DNA of 64,000 bases from Diospyros lotus (taxonomy: Eukaryota > Streptophyta > Magnoliopsida > Ericales > Ebenaceae). The position numbers were made by a program, and so were the translations under genes. The stretch spans positions 15,324,616-15,388,615 of the forward strand of contig NC_068338.1 in NCBI RefSeq assembly GCF_014633365.1. Direction: 5' to 3'. Under the pieces are notes generated by a model, which had not been told where the DNA came from, made no database searches, and saw nothing but the letters and a program-made list of their open reading frames with translations. Of this stretch, positions 57,901 to 64,000 are shown in pieces; position 1 is the stretch's first letter, and each line of letters begins with the position of its first letter.

Positions 57901-60751
57901 TATAACGCCCAGTCTTCCCAGAACGCGCATTACCTCTAGATTTCGGGAATATTTTTTTTTTTCAACATCATACACACAACATAAGTTCCTCGATATACAT
58001 ACACTCATCATACTCATTTCCCGACAATCTCGATTATACCTTCTCAGCATATCAAAATTTAGAAATTAACAGACTAAGATAGGTATTAATAATCACATCA
58101 GCGAAAGCAAGGATCGAAACCTTAATGATATATAACCGATAAATTTCTTTTACAGTTAAATAACCAAATCGATGTTTCACATGAAAATATCAAAATATTA
58201 CAAAACCTCTAAACATCGTAATCATAGACAAAGACTTATGAAAACTAAACATAGCAGCTACATCTCAACGACATCATTTCCCTTAGCGCCACTACTTTCA
58301 CTTGGAACATTTGAATATTCCAAGGACATAGTCCAAATTAGATGCTAAATCTTCTAAGTGAGAGTTCAAAAACATTTTCATGAATATATGCAAAATCATG
58401 TATAAAACTGACAAATCCTAACATGCCCCAGCCTAAGAGAATCCCACATAGCACTTAGTCCTGATCGGAGAAAATGTAATCTCTCTAAAGGCGACACGAC
58501 CACATCGACCCATTGGCAAACACAATCCTGCTTAAGAGGGACAATCTCGACATATGAACCCGAGAATCACCCCATTATCATTGTTAGGCATTACGCTCTT
58601 ACCCAAAAGCATTCCAAAACCCAACGCAACCCTAGCCTTAAGAGTATCACATCATTACTATCCCCGAAATCAACGACACCTCGGTATTAATGCTATTGCT
58701 CAAACAAACCTGAGGTGGTGTCCACTCTCAGCCCCGCCACTTGAGTACCATAGGGTGAAGTCCGTCTCAGCCACATCCCAAGTGGGTCACATAGCATTAA
58801 TCCTTGGCACGCATCCCGGGTGCTGTCACTCAAGGGCCACGTCACAAGTTAAGAACCCACGTCCCACACATAACATGCCAATGCTGAAAATCATAACAAG
58901 CATAACATAAAATCAACATTTCAATGTATGTAATTTACCGTATATAATTCAATGCATGTGTAAATAATTGTTTGGACGAACCATCGCACGAAACCAACCA
59001 CTCACGATAAATCAAAAGTAATAAGAATATGCACATAAATTGGATTGAACAACTCACAGGAAACCATTCATAAACAAGTTTCTCCGGTTGAACCACTCAC
59101 ATTGGGCTAAATTCAAGATTCCTCGAAATACGTGCCTGACCTTGATTCTCGTGCTTGGCGCTCTATAGTTCAACCTCGAGTTTCAACGATACCCTAGACA
59201 TCATATGCATTCAAAGAAAATCAATAACTATTTTCTCAATTTTCTCATAATTTTTCTCTAATTTCTTCCTATTTTTCTCTCGATAATTTCAAGTAAATAT
59301 CTCTTCAAGCATTTTTCCAAATTTTTCTCCAAAAAAATTCATAAAACAATATTCATAAGCCTCTGGAATTTTCTAGAAATTTTCCATATTTTTCTCCTAA
59401 TTTCTCCAATTTTCATAATTACTTTTCCTTGAGAAAATTTATTTATCCTTCATTTCCTTCGAATATCCTCCATTAAAAATCACCAAAACTCATAAAATAA
59501 ATTCTTTATACTTCTGGAATTTTCTCAAAAGTTTCTAAAAATCCCTCATATTTATTTTTCATTTACATTTCCTTTCAAAAATCCAAATAATTATCTCCTC
59601 AAGAAATTTCCAAGATAAAAATTCATCAAAATAAACTATTCCTTTTTCTTGAATTTATGGATATTTTTTCAAAATTTTATTTCTTTTAATTCTATTTTTC
59701 TTGAATTTTCTATATTTTCAGTATTTAAAAAATACAGAAATTACCTCCGGTCATTTTCTCCGGCGACGGCACACCAAAAAATTGAAACGACGACACCAGG
59801 CTGTTCCTCTCCCTTAGTCGATCCCAATGGTACCCTTCTTTGTCAGAAAACACCATCAGAAGCCCTCCGATTTAGCCAAAAATAGTCTGCCCAAGCTGCT
59901 TGCCACTGAACTGCGGCGAACTAAATTGACCTCTTATTCGAACTCCGATTGACACGAAAATTTTCAGACTAGTTTCCCATAGCCTCGCGACCAAAATCCC
60001 CTTATTATATCCTTCGATCAATCACTCTACAACCCGATTTAAACACTCACACAATATGTATATATATAGGCGGCCGAATATATATATGCTAAAACACCCC
60101 CTATACTACTCCAAAAACTCTCAAAATTTCCAGAATTGCTTCTCACAACTTGGGGAACAAAAGCCCCTTATCCCCAACCTCTGATTCGCTCCCAAATATG
60201 AGAAATCCGAAGTAAAATCTTTGATGCAAATCCTCGACCAATACTCGGCTATTTATAGCCAAATCCGAGCCTCTCTCAACCAATCACAAGGGGTAATGTG
60301 AGCTAGAGACCACCCCGACATCCATGCTAGACTCGCCCATGCCCTGCTTGCTGATTGGCGGTGGCAACTATGGCAGCCATACCTCTTGCTGCAATTCAGG
60401 TTTTTTTTTTTTTAACATGATAAACTATATTAATATCTTTTATTAAAAACAACTATAACCTAATATATCCTTTCTTTTAAACATCTAAATTCCGAGGCGT
60501 TCCCTACCGACAATTCAGTTTTCAGCCTGAACTGAAGCTATATCGAAAATTAACTCCGATCCGATTTCTTTTGATACCAAAAATCCTATCTTCGGATGCT
60601 TAGCAATGACATATTATTTTTCCTTGAAATCTCAGCCTCGGGACATTCCCTACAGCTGACTTGGCGATTTATTTTACTATTAAATCCACTTTTTGGTATC
60701 CCAAGCTCCTCGAAATTATGTGGCAACCTTATACCAATACGAGGTATTACA
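57901..60751 (-). mobile_element. Solo LTR, 2.85 kb, family E copy 2 (minus)
   Basis: It starts TATAACGCCCAG (the expected TG start mutated to TA) and ends GAGGTATTACA. Flanking pentamers GCGGC (57896-57900) and GCGAC (60752-60756) differ at one base. It matches the copy at 28643-31337 through its length: CATTTGAATATTCCAAGGAC, AACTCACAGG/AACTCACCTTG, the TATA region GGCTATTTATAGCC (about 60247-60260 on plus) and the ATTGACCGA-like U3. Minus orientation, no coding sequence. The higher divergence of ends and duplication suggests it is older than copy 1. Confidence 0.85.
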
Positions 60752-60796
60752 GCGACTATAAATAGAGGGAACCCCGATTCAGGGTCGGAGAACCTT

Positions 60797-60826
60797 GGGT
60801 TCCCGACCGTGAGTGGTCGGGAACCC
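60797..60826. other. Perfect 12-bp hairpin
   Basis: GGGTTCCCGACC, loop GTGAGT, GGTCGGGAACCC. The same words recur nearby: GGGTCGGAGAACC at 60782 and GGAACCCTTGTGTTCCCC at 60820-60837. It lies 45 bp outside the family-E solo LTR. Confidence 0.85.
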
Positions 60827-60837
60827 TTGTGTTCCCC

Positions 60838-62306
60838 AACCCCTATGGGTTGAGGAACCGACGTTGGGAACTCTTTGATTTTTATATTATTTTAATTAAA
60901 AAAGATAATACGAATAAACCACTTTTACATTTTTTTAAGTATCAAAGATTCAACACCTAAAGAAAAAATTATTAAATTTCGAATATCGTTTCCTACTTTG
61001 ATATCATTATTTGAATAAAGACTTTACAGTAAAAACCACATTTGATCATTATCAAAGGAAGAGATTTTTAGTTTTTTTTAATTGAATCACCCATGATTTA
61101 AATTTTTTTTTTCTAAATGTCAAATTCTTAAATTATACATATTTAAAAAAAATAAAACTTACACCGCTGGTGTTTTTTATTTAAAAAAGTTCAAATGTTG
61201 TAGTCGAATAATTTTTTTAAAAAAAGTTTAAAAATAATTGGAGCCCAACCGCCGTTGGTTGGGAGCTCCAAAGGTCGCCGACCATGCTTTCCCAAAGTTA
61301 TAATTAATGTCTCTTTTTTCAAACCCTGTCGATACCTAAATTATTAAGCTATCTGACCAATGGCATTTTGTTTGACTTCCAGTGCAGTTATACACAAAAT
61401 CCAAATCACACACAACCCTCCATAGTGAATATGATATCATTCCAAGGAAATAGGGGCAATACGAAACCCTATGGCGGTTAGAAATAAATTTCACCAGGGG
61501 TCACATATTTAGTTTTAGCCCACGCCTACCATCCACAGACTCAACAACAACTAGCATATTATAAAATGGTTACCATGCGTATTTATATAATTAATGCGTA
61601 GAACTGAATTATGGTAGGGAAGGATTAAGATATGTAAAACGAAAAAGACTTGCATAGGGATTGAAGAACACAATGAGAGGGTTAGGAACTTGCCTTGAAA
61701 CGACCAATTCTCGACTTGCACTCACTCCTGCTAGCATGAATCCTTCTTGGCTACCACCCAGCGCACAAATTCCACCTCTAGCACACTCCTTAAGTCTCAA
61801 ATTAATTTTCAAAATTTTTTCAATTTTTTCTAGAATTTGTGGCTATTTTTTTTTCCCATTTTTCTCTTTTTCATATTTTCCTTTATTTTTTTCTTTTTTC
61901 TTTCTTTTTATTTTTTCTTCCTTCCTCTTCTTCTTCACGCTCACAGCCCATCTGTCCGTAGAGCTGCTGCCGATCAACGCCACCTGGCCCTCCGTCAGCT
62001 ACCGTTGCAACCAGCCTCACCAACGCTAGCCGCCTCCAACCGCCGCGAGCCACCGTTGCTAGTGCCCTATGCCTCTAGCCACCGCCGGCTACTGACACTC
62101 CTGTTCGTTTCACCGAGATTATCTTCCACCGCCACTGAGACCCTGACCAGCCTCCATAATAGGCCGCCCCTGCCGCTGGCCACTACTTCACCACACAACC
62201 ATGATCGATCGGCACCTATCGCTTCAGACCGGCCAGCTGGTGTATATATATATATATATAAGTGAGTGTGTATATAGATATCTATATATATGTGCCTGTG
62301 TATATA
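60838..62306. other. Mixed region: AT-rich, then LTR-like and CCG-rich sequence
   Basis: 60860-61250 is AT-rich with A/T runs. About 61370-61800 resembles the leader of the family-E LTRs on the minus strand (for example AACTTGCCTTGAAACGACCA against AACTCACCTTGAAACAATTT near 29925), so it may be a diverged fragment. 61805-61920 is a T-rich tract. 61930-62225 is CCG/GCC-rich (GCCGCCTCCAACCGCCGCGA), with open frames on several strands but no known domain. 62236-62260 is a TA microsatellite. Confidence 0.4.
62236..62260. repeat. (TA)n microsatellite
   Basis: About twelve TA units, followed by imperfect GTGTATATAGATATC words up to 62311. Confidence 0.85.
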
Positions 62307-62311
62307 GATAT

Positions 62312-62859
62312 TGATGAGGGGAATGCTTTCAGGCTCAGAATTACCTCAGTACCCCGGGAAAATAGCCAATAAAAGCAAAGACATGTGTTCGCTAGAGAAC
62401 CAAGCCAAGGTTGCCATTTAGCCCAAGTGTAGGGTGAACACGTGGTAGATACGTCTCAACTAATCGACTAGGATTCTTAGCCTTTTGCTTAACAAAGATT
62501 CCCCGGATTCCTCGACCTCAATCATCATTCCGAAGATCATGGAGGTAGGGATTATCCCGAGCCTCTCAAAAAATGATTACGATATCCATACCATCAAGAT
62601 CATGGCTCCACAGAGGACGGGATCCAAATCCTGGAAGTTCAAAAAGGGAATTCTTATCTTGACAAGAGGATAAAAAGAGGTAACTAAGATGAGTAAGGGG
62701 ATTTTTCTCTTTTCCTTAAGTTTTCAACTACATACTTTAGCTTTGATAACCTGGTGAATTGACTTGAATGTCGGAGTGATCACGGGGAAGCTAGTCCCCG
62801 ACTCCGTTTTGTAGGTACTTGGTTCGAGAAAAAAGAGGGTGATTTTCTCTACATCATCA
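62312..62859 (+). repeat. 5' LTR of the Tat-like element
   Basis: It starts TGATGAGGGGAATGC and ends CTACATCATCA; inverted ends TGATGA/TCATCA. 548 bp. Confidence 0.8.
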
Positions 62860-62861
62860 TT

Positions 62862-62878
62862 TGGCACCCACCGTGGGG
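62862..62878 (+). other. Primer-binding site of the Tat-like element
   Basis: TGGCACCCACCGTGGGG, two bases after the LTR. It resembles the TGGCGCCCACCGTGGGG site found in plant Tat-type gypsy elements, with one change (G to A). Confidence 0.8.
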
Positions 62879-62999
62879 TAGAGTCTTCCTGGCTACACTG
62901 GAAGGGCATACGCACACCTTGTACTCAAATCTAGCCCATCACTCAATAGCCAACTTCCCACAGCTTTGGAATAGTTTTTAGGCCCACTTTACGCCTCTT

Positions 63000-63612
63000 C
63001 GGAGGCATCGGAGATCTACTATAACTCTCATCAGCCTAAAGCAGAACCAAGGTGAATCCTTAAAGGATTTTATCTCAAGATTTAATATGGAGGCCTTGAG
63101 CATCAAGAACTTCGACCATAGTGTCGCAATTGTGGCATTTTAGAATGCCCTAAGACCTAGCCCTTTCGCTCAGTCATTGGCCAAAACTCCTCCGCTCACA
63201 TTTACAGATAGTCTAGGTTAGGCAACGAAGTATATTAATGCTGAAGAAATTATGCAGGTGAAAAGAGCGGAATACATCGAGAAGAAGGAGAAAAAGAAAC
63301 ATTCCGAATAGCCTAAGAAGCCCTATCCTCGGTGGGAATCGAGTAGCTTCACCCCCCTGAATGCTCCTAGAGTAAAGATCCTTAGTACTATTGAGGGCAA
63401 GGACTACCTGAAGAAACCACTGCCAATGAGGGCACCATCCAATAAGAGGAACAAGAATAAATATTGTCGCTTCCATCAGGATCATGACCATGATACAGAG
63501 GAATGCCACTAGTTAAAAAAAGAGATTCAAGAGCTCATTAATCGGGGTTTCCTCAGGAGTTTTGTGGCAAGGGAAGCAGATCCCCGAAAGGGGCAAGAGC
63601 AACGTTTGTGAA
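63000..63612 (+). pseudogene. gag: Tat-like gag, broken
   Basis: The plus-strand frame shows LKQNQGESLKDFISRFNMEA and then SIKNFDHSVAIVAF, the retrotransposon gag core, followed by PFAQSLAKTPP and EEIMQVKRAEYIEKKEKKK. The zinc-knuckle-like segment reads KYCRFHQDHDHDTEEC at about 63456-63505. The C-x2-H-x4-H-x4-C residues are kept, but the Gly usually found before the second His is Asp. In-frame stops lie near 63141 (after VAF), 63218, 63310 and 63511. A capsid/nucleocapsid precursor, not translatable in full. Confidence 0.85.
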
Positions 63613-63807
63613 GTCCTCCTCCCAGGTAGGATTGAGTTGAGGAGCAAGAGCACGTTCGGAATTCACCCTAGAGGGAGAAACCGTCGCAAGCAGGAGAAGA
63701 TCATCCATAGCCCCCAGTATTCCATACCCTGGCAACAGGGGAAGTCCCGGGTGCGAAGGGCAAGGAGGATTCTGTAGTGGGCCAAACTTCGAGGGTAAAG
63801 AGGTCGA

Positions 63808-64000
63808 GGAGAGGGGAAACTATCTAATTTTCAGATAACGACCTCCCGAGTTATCCTAACCAAAACGATCCGCTTGTGATAACAGCTAAGCTTGGAAAAT
63901 GGGAGCTTCAAAGGATCCTAGTAGATCCAGGAAATTCTTTAAAGATTTTGTACAGACAAGCCTTCTTGGGCCTAGATACCAAATGGAGCAGTTGATACTG
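63808..64000 (+). pseudogene. Tat-like aspartic protease, start
   Basis: The frame from about 63831 reads SDNDLPSYPNQNDPLVITAK then LGKWELQRILVDPGNSLKIL and YRQAFLGLD. The equivalent family motif has DTGSS at the catalytic site; here it is DPGNS, so the catalytic Thr is Pro. A stop (TGA) follows about 20 residues later at 63993. The protease would process the gag-pol precursor, and this copy is not expected to work. Between gag and this block (63613-63807) the frame is shifted and unclear. Confidence 0.8.

Larger units (their letters stand above)
62312..64000 (+). mobile_element. Ty3/gypsy (Tat-like) element, 5' part, runs off the window
   Basis: A 5' LTR (62312-62859), a primer site and a degenerate gag followed by the start of protease, all on the plus strand. 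Pol and the 3' LTR lie beyond 64000. The left pentamer GATAT (62307-62311) is the candidate TSD. Confidence 0.85.

Noticed and set aside
61661..62265. Two overlapping long frames (122 and 142 codons)
   Set aside because: They cross a T-rich tract and a CCG-rich patch, giving Phe-rich then Pro/Ala/Ser-rich nonsense in two frames; no domain.
1..64000. tRNA, rRNA, telomere repeat or organelle insertion
   Set aside because: No cloverleaf A/B-box pair, rRNA block, TTTAGGG array or long plastid-like coding stretch was seen while reading; covariance and similarity searches were not possible.

Overview
The window is nuclear DNA from a flowering plant, most likely a eudicot with a large, repeat-rich genome. 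It is AT-rich and carries TA, GA and CT microsatellites. It is packed with degenerate plant-type LTR retrotransposons (Ty1/copia and Ty3/gypsy), solo LTRs, CACTA, MULE-like and PIF-like non-autonomous DNA elements, and a broken hAT transposase. I found no intact host gene, no tRNA or rRNA gene and no bacterial-type feature. Every coding remnant I can name belongs to a mobile element. The one multi-exon gene-like stretch (about 41.0-44.15 kb, minus) is also broken.

Layout. 1-7.7 kb: the 5' end of a minus-strand retroelement with an initiator-Met tRNA primer site and a very large LTR (family A), split by a 1.5-kb solo LTR. Next comes a copia integrase fragment interrupted by a family-F LTR, which is itself interrupted by an inverted family-F solo LTR. 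7.9-18.86 kb: one 10.95-kb Ty3/gypsy-like element without pol. It has unequal LTRs full of short repeats, a 62-bp and a 305-bp tandem array, and a 3.9-kb solo LTR nested inside it that carries another solo LTR. 19.3-25.77 kb: AT-rich spacer, then a gypsy gag remnant split by a MULE-like element, with a PIF/Harbinger-like element next to it. 25.77-32.4 kb: a second family-A LTR holding a 2.5-kb solo LTR, which holds two more. 32.5-33.7 kb: a family-F solo LTR. 34.4-40.7 kb: a nearly full-length but dead Ty1/copia element (Tork/Tnt1-like) whose 5' LTR has received a CACTA MITE. 41-44.15 kb: the decayed coiled-coil gene. 46-51.3 kb: a family-F solo LTR, a MULE-like element and a CACTA-like element. 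53.1-56.1 kb: a minus-strand hAT transposase pseudogene split by a deleted copia element. 57.9-60.75 kb: a second copy of the 2.7-2.85-kb gypsy-type solo LTR. 62.3 kb to the end: the 5' LTR, primer site, gag and protease of a Ty3/gypsy (Tat-like) element that runs off the window.

Most element borders were fixed by reading TG...CA LTR ends or terminal inverted repeats together with flanking target-site duplications (TSDs). Removing the insertions in order restores continuous older sequence, which gives a relative insertion history. The most unusual signals are dense arrays of short palindromic motifs with a central CG inside LTRs (CATTCGAATG in one family, GTCGAC-like in two others), a CACTA MITE built almost wholly of serial hairpins, and a pol-less element whose two LTRs differ in tandem-repeat number.
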